DNA from: Prinia subflava
Taxonomy: Eukaryota > Chordata > Aves > Passeriformes > Cisticolidae
Assembly: GCF_021018805.1 (NCBI RefSeq)
Contig: NC_086251.1
Span: forward strand, 16,907,098 to 16,971,097
Direction of reading: 5' to 3'
DNA: 64,000 nt
Part shown: in pieces, positions 21,101-33,213 of the stretch
Layout: every line of letters begins with the position of its first letter
Numbering within the stretch: position 1 is the first letter of the stretch
The notes under the pieces: model-generated
Databases searched by the model: none
Told to the model about the DNA's origin: nothing
What the model saw: the letters and a program-made list of their open reading frames with translations, nothing else
Made by a program: the position numbers and the translations under genes

Positions 21101-24100
21101 GCCAAGGGCCGCCGGATGGCTGCTTCCAGCCCCGGGAGCTGAGGCCACCCAAAGCCAGGCCATGTCACAGGAGGCAAAGGGCCAGCTCAGAGCAAGCTCT
21201 GTGAAACAGCTTTCCCTGAGCCGTGCTCAGGAGGGGAGGGCAGTCCATCCATCTCCGAGCTGCACCATCGCAGGCGCCGGGCACCGGCCCCGCAGCCAGG
21301 CAAGCGAGCAGCCTCTGCTGGCCTCTGCCGGGAGCCTTCGCACCGCCGCAGCTCTGTCTGTGCAGCACCGGGGAAAGAAGTTTACCCTCCTTTCATATCC
21401 TTCGGGAGAGCCCGAGGTGCCACTCGGTGCCAGAAAACCCCATTCTGCAAATGTGCTGAAGCACTGCTGCAGGTGTTGCTACAAAGAGGAGGAGGAGAGG
21501 AAAGAGGGACGAAGGCAAACAGCTGCTCACACATCCTGTTGGACTGATGCAGGACAGAAGTCTGGAGAGGGAAGATGTCTGCAAGGCCACAGCCCACCAT
21601 GGGCCAGGAGCGCCAGCCTGGCTCCATCCTCACCAGACTGTGTGACTTGAGGAAGGGCAGGTGCCACTCCGCACTTCAGCTTTGAAATCTCTTGCACCCT
21701 ACAGGTGCAAACAGAGAGCATTAAGAGCAAGGCTATGGAGGTTCAGTGTCCCTGCAAGCAACCTGTCCCTCATCAGCACAGCTGGGAAGAACATGTCAAC
21801 TCTAATGTTTGCAGTATCCAGCTCCCATCTCATCTCCAGGCTACATATGGCACTGGAGAAGGGAAGGGCTCCATGCACTCCTAAGGGCCACATGTGTCCT
21901 GCTCCATTCACTTGAACCATGTGGTTCCAGTCCTTTCTATCTCTGAACCCAGTGAGGAGCAGATTTGGGTTGCAGCCCTGATAAACTCAAGACACCAACT
22001 GTTGGGCTGTGGAGAGATGGCTGTATAAGATGCTACAGTCCACTTCTAGGAGACCCTGCTCTGCATCCCAGAACTTCTTTCTTTACTGACATCCCAGCCT
22101 GTCTTCTTTATTAGAGAAGGCTTTATTAGACTCTCTTTATTAGAGAGGTCAGTGACAAGGTTACAGGTTCCACTTGCCATCTGTGACACACGTGTGCAGT
22201 CCCCTTGAACCTCAGGAGCTGGGAAATGCTCAGCAGCAATCCTCTCTGGCTCAGCACATCATTCTGGGATGAGCAGGAGTGCTGCTGCCTTCAGCCTGTC
22301 TTCAAGGCTTGGCTTTGGCTCTGCCCTGGCCTCCCCTGAGCTCAGCACGGTGACGAAGCGTCTGCATTTGGGAACCCCCACAGCCACTGTGCAGCAGACC
22401 CGGTGGTGCCCAGGCACAGGCCAGACTGCCTTGTCTCCAGCCAGGCAGCATTAACCTTCCCCCACCAGAGACGCTCCTCAGACCTGGCTGATGCCAAACA
22501 AAAGCACATCATGAAGTGGAAGCGCTGCCAGGGCTGCGTCTCCCTGCTCTGCTTTCCCTGTTAATTGCTGACTAGACCATCCATTAGGGAGCAACAGCCA
22601 GGATGTACAGAAGATGCTCCCCACAGGCACCTGGCATGCTTGCCTCTCACTTGCTACAAACCTCTGGGACAGACTGGCACAGATCACCAGGATATTTTTG
22701 TTGTGCAGCCTCTGAGAAAACACCCAGATGCTCAGGGCTTTGTGGTGCTTAGCCCTGCTGCAGACAGCTCTGGGTTCAGCCGTGGGCATCATGCTGAGAG
22801 CAGGGCACAGAGGGTACGGAGAAGTTGGAAATGGAAGAAGCACAATTTCTGTCAGGGTGAAGGCACTGGTTGGCCAAGTGGTGCCTGTGAGGGCTGTAGC
22901 TGAGGCTGTAATGTTGCTGAGACAGCACAGTGGGATGGCATTTGGATGACTGAACTTTTTGCCCTTGCCTCTTCCCCCTTGGCCCCATAATTAGTCCTCT
23001 GGGTCACTCAGGGCTCCTGAAGTACTTTCATCCCTGAGGAGTTTGTTTAGCTGTGGAAACCTAAGGAAAGAAAGAACAAAAAAAAAAAGGAAAATTCAGT
23101 ATTCCTCAGAAAATGCTATCAATCACACTACCCTGGTTCTCCATGCTGCAGCACTGGGTGCAAGGCTGGCACAGGGGAGGTAAACCCTGCCAGGCAAAGC
23201 AGGAGCAGGCAGTAAACAGGAATGATGAAGCTCAGGTGCCTGCTGCACCAGGCCCTGGACATGGACACTTGATGGTAATTGGTTTCACCACAGTTCCACG
23301 AGTGTGCACCTTGAAGGAGTTCAAAGCCAGGCAATCTGGTGCCTGGCAGAGCAGCAGTGGGAGTACGGAGACCCCTGTGCAGGGCAATCATCCTTCCTTG
23401 GGGTATTTTTATATCAGGGTGGATTAAAGGGAATACAACCAGCAAGATAACTCAGATCACAGCAGGGAGTCATCTAGTTCAGATAACCTCTGCAGTTTTG
23501 CCAGCTCTACTTTTCTTCTGATAGCACCCAGTCAAAGCCCAAGCCTTGATACCCCCTTCTCACCAAAACACACAGCCCATGCTCAGAGAAATAATGAAAT
23601 CCTCCTGCTTCCTCCTGCACCAGGCAGTGCTGCTGTCAGAGGCACAGAGACAGCATCAAGACAGCATTTGCATTTTCTCCAAAGCATACAGGCTGCCCTT
23701 GGCTCTCTCACCCACCAAAGCTATTAGCAATGAGCTCAGCCTGCTATTATTGCTGATCCAGGGAGCCTGGAGGCTCTCGGAAGTGCAGCTATTGATCCAT
23801 GCCTTTCACATCTCCCCCTCAGGCCTTTGGTTTCAGGAAACCTCTTTGGCTGTCCTCTCCTCGTTCTCTGCAACCTCCAGGAATGCTTTTCTGAGGGGCC
23901 TCGAAGCTGAGAGTTAAAGGAAAAGTAACAGGGACTGCAGTGAGAGGGCCAGGGACTTAGCTTGGCCAGAACTGCTTGCTTGCTTTGGCTGTGTGCTTTA
24001 TTAATCATCTCCATCTTCCTCAGTGGAGACAGGGGAGGACATTCCCCCCTAGGCTGGGGTTGCAGGTCAAGGGAGGGAAAGCTCGGTGCCTTTCATGGGA

Positions 24101-24394
24101 ACACAACCTATGTGTGTCTCTGCTCATCCATGGCATGGACTTCCTGAAGGCGCTGTGTCCATGGAAGTGTCCCCTCCACCCTCGCCATGCTTCAGGGCTG
24201 TCAGCATGACTTGCACCAGGTGGTCAACAGATGACTGCATCTCTGGGCAACCCACCCTGATGGCACGAGCAGATAGGGCTGTTAATCTGCTGGGGAACAC
24301 TTACTTATGTTCACTGGAATCCTGCTACGCCTGAAGGACAATCCTACATCCCTCGGGCTGCTTCTCCCATCCCTTCAGGTTCACCTTGCCCAAG

Positions 24395-24408
24395 CAACCA
24401 GGTGGCAG
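24395..24408 (+). promoter_or_regulatory. CTCF-like binding motif
   Basis: CAACCAGGTGGCAG matches the CTCF core CCASYAGRKGGCRS at all but the second position. It lies between DUSP8 and MOB2. Function is inferred. Confidence 0.35.
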
Positions 24409-26199
24409 AGTGAGGAACCATGCTGGCAGCTGGGGCATCAAAAAACCCTGCTGGAGCTACAGCCGGAAACATATCTGCTCTGGGCTGATTTCCTGGGTAT
24501 GACGCAAACAACTTGCTGCCCAGCCCCTTATAAACTGTGTTGCCTCACTCTCCCCACATCCCCAGGAAGACTTTCAGGTGCCTGGGTGCGCTCCATAAAT
24601 GACTAATGAGCCATCGAAAGCATTTGCACTGGTGCTGGCTGCCAGAAGCAGATTGAGATCAAGCCTTCCCTTGCCTCCACCCAGGAAGAGGACTTCCACT
24701 GACAACAGCCAGATGAGGCAACAGGCAGACAACCACTGCCCCGTGCCCTGACCAGGAGGGCTGTGTGTGGGAAGGAGTGACCATTTGCAGGAAAACACAT
24801 CTTGCCACAGCTCCCGTCACAGACCAGGGAGGGGTTTGGTAGTGGCCATGTTTTACTTGCAGATGGATTAGGACTAGCAGAGAGAAGTCATTAGTTTTTG
24901 GGTGAGTTTGTGGACAACAGAGCCTTGGAGCTGTGGATGCCCTGAGGAAACCTCCACTCTCAGCCAGGTCCCCAGTGTGCCCAACACAGGGGTTTTCATC
25001 TCTTCCTTTAAAAGCTGCTCATGCAGCCCCAGTTTGCATGAGAGGCACAGGCCTGATCCCATGAAAAGACCAATGGATGTACTTCCATACTCCCATGGAG
25101 ATAAACCCCAGGGAGTTGTTTCAGCTGGTTCCACGTACACGAAACATGGTGCCAAGGAAGCAAATGGTGGTATCTCTTTTAAGCAATGACTCATTCATGG
25201 CAGTGTTGTATCCCAACAAATCTGAGCAAGTTGCCCTGGGAAAAGCTTTCTTATCTGTCACCCTATCCTCCTGGATTTCATGTAGTAGCAGATTACAGTG
25301 AGCAGGGACCAAAAATTGGCTGACTCCTTGCACTTACTGCCCTTGCAGCACCAGAGTCAGGGGAGAAAGAGGACAGGTCACCTTCCAGTGCTAACGCTGC
25401 AAAGTAGACATGGAATAAACCCGACCTTCCTTTACAGCCTTTGCTGGAGAAATCCACACTTCCCATACATAGAAAAATCAATGGAGGGCACTTACCAAGC
25501 AAATCCCCATTGGTCTGAACCATCTGCATCAACAGAGCCTTGCATGGCTATCTATGCACACCAAATCCTCCCCAGCAGCTCCAGCTCAGCTTTCCCTTGC
25601 CTGGACTGCTGGGGCAGGGTTGGGGTTTTTTTTGTTTGTTTCTACTAGCACACCCATTCTGGCACAGTGCACTCTTCTCTGTGCTGACTTTGAGGAGCCT
25701 CAGCAGCATCCTATGTTTTTGTGATTGTGCCCTGCAAGCTCACTGTCACCATTTTTCACATACCTGCTCTGGAGGTGCTGCTGCTTCCCCTGTGTCAGCA
25801 CTGAAGGAGCCAAGTGAGGAAGAGGGTAGCATTCACCCCATGCAGGCCAAACACTCCCACCCCTCAACACTCCCGGATCCCTCCCAAAGCCTCCTTGGAA
25901 GACCACTAACCCACCTGCACCTAGCTAGAAACCTTGTTACTGATTGGGAATAGCTTTGAATGAATGAGTATTCATGAATATGAGTATTTCCTCTCAGCCA
26001 TCAGATGGTGCCATTGAGTCTTCTTAGGATGTGGAGCCCCGAGGACAGCAGGCTGCCACCAGGGATCACACTGGCTTCTTGCTTCACCTTAAAGGCAGGG
26101 AATAGCACTTTATTCCTCAGTTACAAGTACTGATGCATAAATATTCAGGTGGTCTCAAATAAATTAACAAGCATCTGTGTCACTCTTTTTTCTGGTGGG

Positions 26200-26245
26200 T
26201 TTTTTGTTGTTGTTGTTTGTTTGTTTGTTTGTTTGTTGATTTGTT
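26200..26245 (+). repeat. (TTG)n/(TTTG)n simple repeat
   Basis: A T-run, then TTG units, then five or more TTTG units, followed by GT-rich low-complexity DNA. Confidence 0.9.
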
Positions 26246-28749
26246 TGGGTTTTTGGGGAAGGGGTTTCACAAGTCTTGCAAGACTGGCCGTCTTCTTGGA
26301 GCTGGACTCTAGTGACACCACTGTAGGAACAAGCACGGCAGTATAAGAGCACTTCAATTTCTGCTCCAAGAAAAAGATGCATGTTCACGTCTGGAAAGAT
26401 TTAGAGAGGATGAACTGCTTTCAGGCAGCAAGGCTAGAAATTAAAGAGAGAACAGCATTAGCAAAAGCTCCTTTTCCCTCCACGACAGCAATATATGGAA
26501 CACAGGACTTGCCCTCCTTGAAAAATTAGACAGCAGGCAGCAGGCTCCCCGATGCCTGGGGATGACTGTCTCATTTCTACCTCTCCCTGCCTCCACTTTT
26601 TTTTTTTTTTTTAGGCACAGAGTGTGCTGTAAAAAGAAGAGTCATCAAGGCACATTGCCTACAATATGCTCATCACATTTGACATCTCCCCTCCGTATGT
26701 GGGGCCAGGACTCCCAGGGCTTTGGTACTAATAATTCTCCTTGTGGATTTTGTAGTGACCAGAGCCTGGCACGGAGAGCCTTGCTGTCCAGCTGAGGCCT
26801 CTACCTGGCATTGCAAATATGCATGAATAACAACTGATTAGCGCTTTTCCTGGGTTGGTTTTCAGATTTAATTGTGCAAGATGAAAGAGGAGAAAAATGC
26901 TAGTAACGTGAGGAAGGAGGAAAAGGAGAAATAATTACAAGTGCATTTAGTCAGTGATAAGAATGGCTGCTGAGCTGGGCTGGGTGCTTTCCAAGCACAG
27001 TGGGAGCCAGCTTCAATTTCGCAGCATAATATTTCCTGCACCCTTAAAATAACTTCTCCCTGCCCCCAGGGTGTCACAGGAGCTGAAGAGCAGTGTGTGC
27101 ACGCTGCTGGGTGCTCCGATACCATCCAGGGGCTGCTTGGAGAGCGGTCGCATCGCCGGGGTCATGCCAAGGCACCGAGACCCAGCCGAGAGGGCTGGAG
27201 CAGAACGGGGGGATGCTCTGCAGAGACCCGGAGCCGTGGTCTCCCAGGGAAGGCAGCAGGTGGGGATTGCTGGCTGTCTGAGCCCTCTTCGGTGCCCGCT
27301 GAAGAGCAGCTTCCCGAACGGCTCGGCAGAGATGGGACCTCTTTATTGTCGGGGCTAATTGCTCATGTGAGATGTATTTACAGAGGCGACTGTTTGTGCA
27401 GAGCGCAGCAGACAAACAGGCTCCTGTTCTGCCAGGCACCCTTTGTAATCGGTGGGGGCTGGGAACACTTTAATGCAGCCATCGTTTGGAGGCCTCATTT
27501 GTACTGCAGGCACCGAGCCCGCGCCGGGCTGGACGGTGCCTGCGGGACTGCGAGCCCCGGCGGCGGGGCAGAGCGCCGCTGGCTGCACCCGGGCGCTGCC
27601 CGGCCTCGCCCACCTCATCCCAGCAGCCTGAGGGCTCTCAGCTCGCCCCGAGCCAGGCTCTCAGGACCCGCAGAGCAAACCCCTGCGTGCGATCCTGGCA
27701 CGGGTCTGGCCATCCTCCCGTGGCTTGCACATCCAGCTGCTCCCGTTTGGGTGTTTGGTTGTGGGGAGCACACTGTGCGCATGAGAGGAGCCCTGTGTGT
27801 GCAGGTGAGCTGCCCATCTCCTTGGTCCGCAGGAGATGTGACACAGGCTCCGAGGTGCTTCAAAGGTTATTTGGTGAACTGCTGTTCATGCAGTTGTGCC
27901 AGAGGACAAGACATGCCAGAAAGATGTTTCTCGCCTTTGTAAATAATGTCAAGGAGTGGTTAAAAGCACCCAGGACTCTAAAAAAACAGCCTTGCAGGCT
28001 TTTTGCAGCCTGCTGGCTTTTTTCAAGGAGGAGGCCTAGAGGGAGTTTTGCCATCTGTTAGAGAGATGCAGCATTAGGAAAATAATGCAAACAATTTCCG
28101 GCACTGTCTCCATCTTCCTGCAAAACCAGTGGGGATGGACAAGCCCTGGCTTCCAGTTACGTGCAACATCTTTTGCTTATGGGTAGCCTACATCCCAACC
28201 CCACAGTGAACATCCCTCTCCAAACTCAAAAATATATGTCCCACTTCTCACCCTGTGCTCTTTTCTCCACCCTGACACAGGCAGTAGATTAAGAGACGCT
28301 CAGGGAAGAGCTTATCAGTAAGGAGAAACAGCACCACAGAGCTGGCGTGTCTCTTCTGCTTCCCCTTTCCAAGGGGCCCTTCAAATTGGCTGGTATTGGC
28401 CAGGCGTAATGAGAGCGTCAGTTTGGTTACAGCCTGTCCACAATGACGCGCAATTGCCAACACTGAGACAAAAGGAAACCCACACTCATCCCCTTACAGT
28501 GCTCTCTGACACGTACATCAACCCAGGCATCCTGACCCCATGAGTGGCATTTCCCAAGCTTCCCAGCTGAAACTAAAACTCTCTCTTCTTTAAAATTTCA
28601 ACTCATTTTAGCGTAGTTCTTGTATTCCACACTTGGAGGACCAGAGAAATCCACCTAATTTTTAGCACTCCTAAACACTGGAGGTTTCTGAGCATGTACA
28701 CATCATCTCTCACAAGACTTGATGTAGAGGGAAGTGGGATTTTTTTTTT

Positions 28750-28835
28750 CATTTTCCAGATATGGAAGCTGAGGCAAAAGGCAGACGCTGCACAGTAATA
28801 CCTAATTAGTGGGGGAAAGAGTAAAAGCCAGTCAC
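28750..28835 (+). mobile_element. MIR-like ancient SINE fragment
   Basis: CATTTTCCAGATATGGAAGC, then TGAGGCAAAAGGCAGA and a CACAG...TAATTAGTGGGGGAAAGAG stretch. This follows the MIR order 'cattttacagatgaggaaactgaggca...cacagctagtaagtggcagagc'. It is degenerate and recognised by eye only. Confidence 0.5.
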
Positions 28836-31800
28836 CACCAGTCTCATGTTTTGAGAACCACTCATAAGTTGTCTGAAAGAGGAAATACCTAATAATTCTG
28901 CTCTTCTGTGACTTGGAGAGAGAAACTGAACCCTAGTAAACATCCCTAGAAATGCAGACCCCCAAGGACAGATTCTGCAGCCCTCTGCCCTAAAGCTTCA
29001 CCCCACTCTCAGACATCAGAATAAAAGCCATATTTCCCAGACAGTTCAGGACCCAAAATGCCATTTATTGTTTCCAATCTGATCCTCAGCAGGATTGATT
29101 GTCTTGTTGCAAGACTATATGTAAAAGGTCTTACTATTACTGGCAGCAATCAATATTTATAACCACTCACTGTGTTTATTTATAAAAAAAATCAAATGTT
29201 CCAACCAAGAAGAGATGCTTTTTTAATATTTAGCGTGATTAATAATCATATTCAGAGTCACAGGCAGGCCCACGCTGTCAGACTCATGCACTTTTCTTTT
29301 TCTAATGGCTCTGCAGGAATTTGAACCGTAATATGTTTCATGCACAGGGACAAAGATGTTTTGTCTCAGGGAAGGAGTGTGTGGATGTTTTTGACTTAAA
29401 GAGGCAGCGCCACATTCAGAGCTTCACAAACAGAATCATTTTGAACCCAAGCCCATCAGCCTGCCACATCCTCTGGAGATACACTGCATAGGATGCATCT
29501 CCTCCTGTTGCCAAAGACCCAGATCAGAGCTGCAGATTTGCAACTTGCTGAAAGATGTCACACCTCTTCTGTGTCAGAGCAGCCATCACCTGCTCTGCTT
29601 CTCTGCCACCCTCAGCTCGGCAAATGGGTTCACATCTCTGCCTGCTGAGGCCTCTCAGCTCCCAGGGGAAGATGAGCTCCAGGGGAATGACACTGCTTCA
29701 GAAGGAAGGAAAACTCATACGGCCCTAAACAACGCTCCATTCCTATAGCAAGGAGAGAAGAGGGAACATGCAAGGCTGATGTTGAGGTACCAGACCTGAG
29801 GCTGCTTGGCCCCACATCAGTCCGGGGTGGTGAAGGAGGGACAGGTGTTTCTGATGCAATAAGCCAATAAAGGAGCAAAGTTCACTCCCACTCCTTAGTG
29901 CTGGCTGTGCAAGGCGGTGTTTGCACTTTTCCAACCGCAGGAGGTAATGGCAATCGAATCAGAGGCAGTAAAGGGACAGTTGCAAAGAGACCGGTGCCTT
30001 GATTACTTCCTCATAGCCACTCACCCTCTGCAGAACCACTTTATCATCAGACAGGCAGAACAAGCCGACTAAAAGGCAGCAGGAAATTCAGGTAGATATG
30101 ACAGCTGTTGTCTGGACGGCTATCAAACGTCCTGTTTTGCACAGATCTAGTCTTGAGAACTGTGGGACAATAAGAAGGAAGTAAACGTTCACACTTGCTA
30201 TTTCAAGGCAGTTCTCAGGCAGTGCTGAGTCACTTTGGGGACTGCAGTGTCTTTCTTCAGGGGTTATGGGACATAGCAGAGCCTTCTGACAGACAGGGAC
30301 AGCCCTCAGATCCATGCTATCCTGTACCTTGGCTTTTGTACTGAGCCCTGCAGAGGTTTACACGACTGCCAAATCCTCATGTGAGATATTTTTCTTCCCC
30401 AACTCCTGTGCTCTGGTCTGCGTGGGATCCCCTCCACGTCCCATCAGTTTCTGAAAAGCTCTGGTGCTGCTGAGGAACATCTGGAAACAAAGTCACGCTA
30501 TGCCTGGAGGCCAGGAGAAGCAGCAAATGCACTTTTTTTGGATTCCTGTTATGCCAGCCAGGCCAGGGAACAGAGTGGTAGAACAAGGAGAAGAGCTATT
30601 GAATGCAGTATTTCTTGCTGTCTGCCACAGGCCAAAAGCCCTGCAGTCCAGATCCCACAAGCCCACGGGGCACACGTTCTGCCCAGACTGCCTGTCAATA
30701 ATCTCACATTTTAAATCCTGTTAGACATGAGTAAGCTGTGGAACAGTAATCCAGGGAAGAGTCGATGCAAAACCCTGCAACGTCAAGCATTTTAAACCTC
30801 GCGGATCCTCTGCACTCCCTGCCACATCTGTATGCCACGGACCAGCGCTTGTTAAGCACCTCGTATTCACATCCTACAGGGCCTGCAAGCCCTGAACAGG
30901 GAGTGCCCTTTCTTTGTCCATGGGCATAGGGCTTAGCACAAAGGAGCCCCACAGCTTTCCAGGCTTGCTGTTGCCAAATAAATAATCACTGCCATGCATT
31001 TTATAACAGGCTTGGAAAAGGACTTGCAGGACAACCACTGGATACTGCTCTGGGATTGGCACATCCTTTGCTCTTCAGAGCTGCTCATGGAGGGCCCTGA
31101 CTGAACCGAGATGAACGTGAAATGCTCGGTCTGCCAGAGGGACTTCTGCTGTTTCCAGTAGCTGAAGGAAGAAGAAAGAAGAACAAAACCAAACAGTTAT
31201 ATCAGTGGAAGTGTAATGTCAAGCGAAAAAAAACCCCAAACCCACTATAAAATAATCACCTTGGGTGAGTTATAGATAAAGGCCTTGTGCCCTTGGAAGG
31301 TATGATACAAAAGATAAATGAAATAGATGTTCCTTGTCTGATATTTTTTTTCAGCAGTAATGCTCCTAGTGCCAGTTGCTGTATATTTTCCTTGGTACAA
31401 TCAGGAGGAAAACAGCTAATCTGACATGACAAACTCATTGTATCAGAAGTCATCTCTGCTTTAAAACATGTGTCATATGACTAAACACCCTACTCCTGGT
31501 ACAATGCATCCCACAGTAAATTTGGATGGAGCTCATCCTGCTAAAAATACCCATAACAAAGGGCAACAAGAAAACATAATTCAAATGAGGGACATCTGTT
31601 CTCAAATGTTTGCAGATAATGACTGGATCGAGTGTCTGCAAAAAGGATAATTATTTTCTGCAGATGGCTCGATCTGGTATTTTAAACACTGTAAAAAAAA
31701 AAAAATCCTTGCCCCAACTAGTCAGGAAAGTATGAGGGGTTATGCTGTAAGACCTTTTTCGTGTCCTCTGCTACATTTCCTAAATGCAAGGATAAGTAAA

Positions 31801-32091
31801 ACTAAAATCAATTAAAAGATAAAATGTATTAAAGAAATAATTCATTGAAACACAGACATTTTCAAGTTCTGGCTTTCCATGTCTTATGCTACACTGCCAT
31901 ATACCCAGATAATTCTCAGGCTGAAGGAGAATGGTAAAATAAAGCAGTTATGTGCAAAGGGATCCCCAGCAGATTTCAAAGGGAAGGTCCATTCCCAAAA
32001 CTATAGCACAGTATGCTTTTTAATACCAAATAACTTTCCTTAAGACAGAGAGATACAAAACAACCATGACCGAGAAACATCCTTATTAAGT

Positions 32092-32103
32092 CCCCCCCCC
32101 CCC
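32092..32103 (+). repeat. Poly(C) homopolymer of 12
   Basis: Twelve consecutive C upstream of the MOB2 CpG island. It is a likely sequencing or assembly indel point. Confidence 0.9.
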
Positions 32104-32893
32104 GGCATCCCCTTGCAATGCAGTATTAGCCCCGAGGTAACGCTGCTTTGTTGGAATTGTCTTTGGAGTCTGTGTGGTGGCTGGGACTGACTCTCGCACC
32201 CCGAACAAGGGGGCACAGGTGGGTGTCTGTGGGATGAGGGGACCTGGGGACCCTCACCCTCAGAGCACCACAGGGCTGAGACAGCCCCCGGCACAGCACG
32301 GGGAGGGAGCAGGGTAGGGAAAGAGGGTGGTGGCTCCAACAGCCTCTGAAAAAGGCTCCTTCCCTTGGAAAACTGGCGAGTGCAGGGAGTCCAATGCCAT
32401 AACCATCACTCTCCCATAACACAGGTTTTAATCAATACTCGTGTCCAAAGCACGGGATCACCTCCGGCAGCTCTGCTTGTGAACACATCCACCTGAGCAG
32501 GTGCTGATCGGGGAGGTGGGCCAAGAGGACATCACTTTCACAGAGCCTCTGGAAATGCTGTGCATCAATGAACGCATGGAAAGGATTTACATTTAAAAGT
32601 TAGGATTGTATAAATCTCGAAGAGTGCGGAGTTGGGCTCTCTGGGGATAGGTATCATCCCTTCAGCAGCTGTTCGGTCATTTTTGCAGGATAGTCTTGGG
32701 TCAGTCCCTGGCGACCCAGTGGGAATTCCAGGTTCCCATCGCCGTCTCTAATTAGCACATCAATTAACCTTGGCAGCAGAGCCGCCTCAGAGGCCCCGAC
32801 ACGGCGTGCCCCAGCGAGAGCCAAAGCTCTGCAAGCGAAGCTCCCGCAGAGCCGGCCGGGTGATGCCGGGGGTCCCCGGCCCGGGGAGCCCGG

Positions 32894-32912
32894 ACTACAG
32901 CTCCCGGCGTGC
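32894..32912 (+). promoter_or_regulatory. ZNF143/THAP11-type motif
   Basis: ACTACAGCTCCCGGCGTGC fits the ACTACANNTCCCRGCNTGC element found in many vertebrate CpG-island promoters, with one departure (GCG for GCA). It lies about 300 bases upstream of the MOB2 start codon. Confidence 0.7.
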
Positions 32913-32946
32913 CCCGCGCGGCGGGCGGCGGGGCGGCGCGGGGCCG

Positions 32947-32953
32947 CTTCCGG
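32947..32953 (+). promoter_or_regulatory. ETS/GABPA site
   Basis: CTTCCGG, the core ETS/GABPA recognition element, in the MOB2 CpG island. Confidence 0.55.
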
Positions 32954-32974
32954 GTTGGCCAGCGCGGTGTGTTT

Positions 32975-32982
32975 ACTTCCGG
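32975..32982 (+). promoter_or_regulatory. ETS/GABPA site
   Basis: ACTTCCGG, a second and stronger ETS/GABPA match 28 bases after the first. GABPA dimers often use paired sites close to the transcription start. Confidence 0.6.
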
Positions 32983-33132
32983 CCGCGCCAGTGCGCGAGT
33001 GTCAGCCCGGGGGGGGCACCCGGCGGCCGCCCCGCCCGCGGCCGGGGAGGGACCGACCGACAGACCGGGGCAGGGACCGACGGACACAGCGGCCGAGGGA
33101 GGAGCCCCGAGCGCGCAGCGGCCCCGGCCCCC

Positions 33133-33147
33133 ATGAGCGGGCGGTGA
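33133..33147 (+). promoter_or_regulatory. Upstream ORF in MOB2 5' leader
   Basis: An ATG followed by three codons and TGA (MSGR) ends 49 bases before the MOB2 start codon. Its start context is weak (C at -3, A at +4), so leaky scanning is expected. It matters only if transcription begins upstream of it. Confidence 0.5.
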
Positions 33148-33196
33148 GCGGCGAGTCGGCGGCCGCGGGAGCTTCCCGGCGCGGCGGGACCCAGCC

Positions 33197-33213
33197 ATGG
33201 ACTGGCTCATGGG
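33197..33213 (+). CDS. MOB2: MOB2, MOB kinase activator 2: first coding exon (partial gene)
   Basis: From family knowledge, MOB2 is a small zinc-binding MOB-fold protein that binds the N-terminal region of NDR1/2 (STK38/STK38L) kinases and competes with MOB1. It has roles in cell-cycle/DNA-damage responses and cell shape. Here the ATG at 33197 has a strong Kozak context (G at -3, G at +4). It reads MDWLM plus the first two bases of a Gly codon, then splices at GG|GTGAGTG (33214). MDWLMG is the start of the main vertebrate MOB2 isoform as I recall it, followed there by KSKAKPNGKK. Position, strand and order after DUSP8 agree with vertebrate synteny. Only 17 coding bases are in the window; exon 2 and the MOB domain lie beyond 64,000. 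The match is short, but start codon, splice phase, CpG island and synteny together make it likely. Confidence 0.8.

Larger units (their letters stand above)
15261..32779. other. Intergenic DNA between DUSP8 and MOB2
   Basis: No convincing protein-coding gene is seen on either strand over about 17.5 kb. The longer open frames (for example 21051-21650 and 27097-27942 on +) fall in GC-rich DNA where stops are rare. They show no domain, repeat or family resemblance, and overlap open frames in other phases. Content that can be named: a microsatellite at 15.8 kb, a MEF2-type motif pair at 16.9 kb, MIR-like relics at 17.9 and 28.8 kb, a CTCF-like site at 24.4 kb, and conserved-looking AT-rich segments at 27.4 and 29.0-29.4 kb. 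Unannotated non-coding RNAs cannot be excluded. Confidence 0.6.

Noticed and set aside
21051..21650. 199-residue + strand open frame
   Set aside because: Compositionally random Ser/Ala/Pro/Arg-rich translation in GC-rich DNA, with shorter open frames overlapping it on both strands. No recognisable feature.
27097..27942. 281-residue + strand open frame in the intergenic region
   Set aside because: It sits in locally GC-rich DNA with equally long open frames in another phase (27486-28061), and shows no domain, splice context or recognisable protein.
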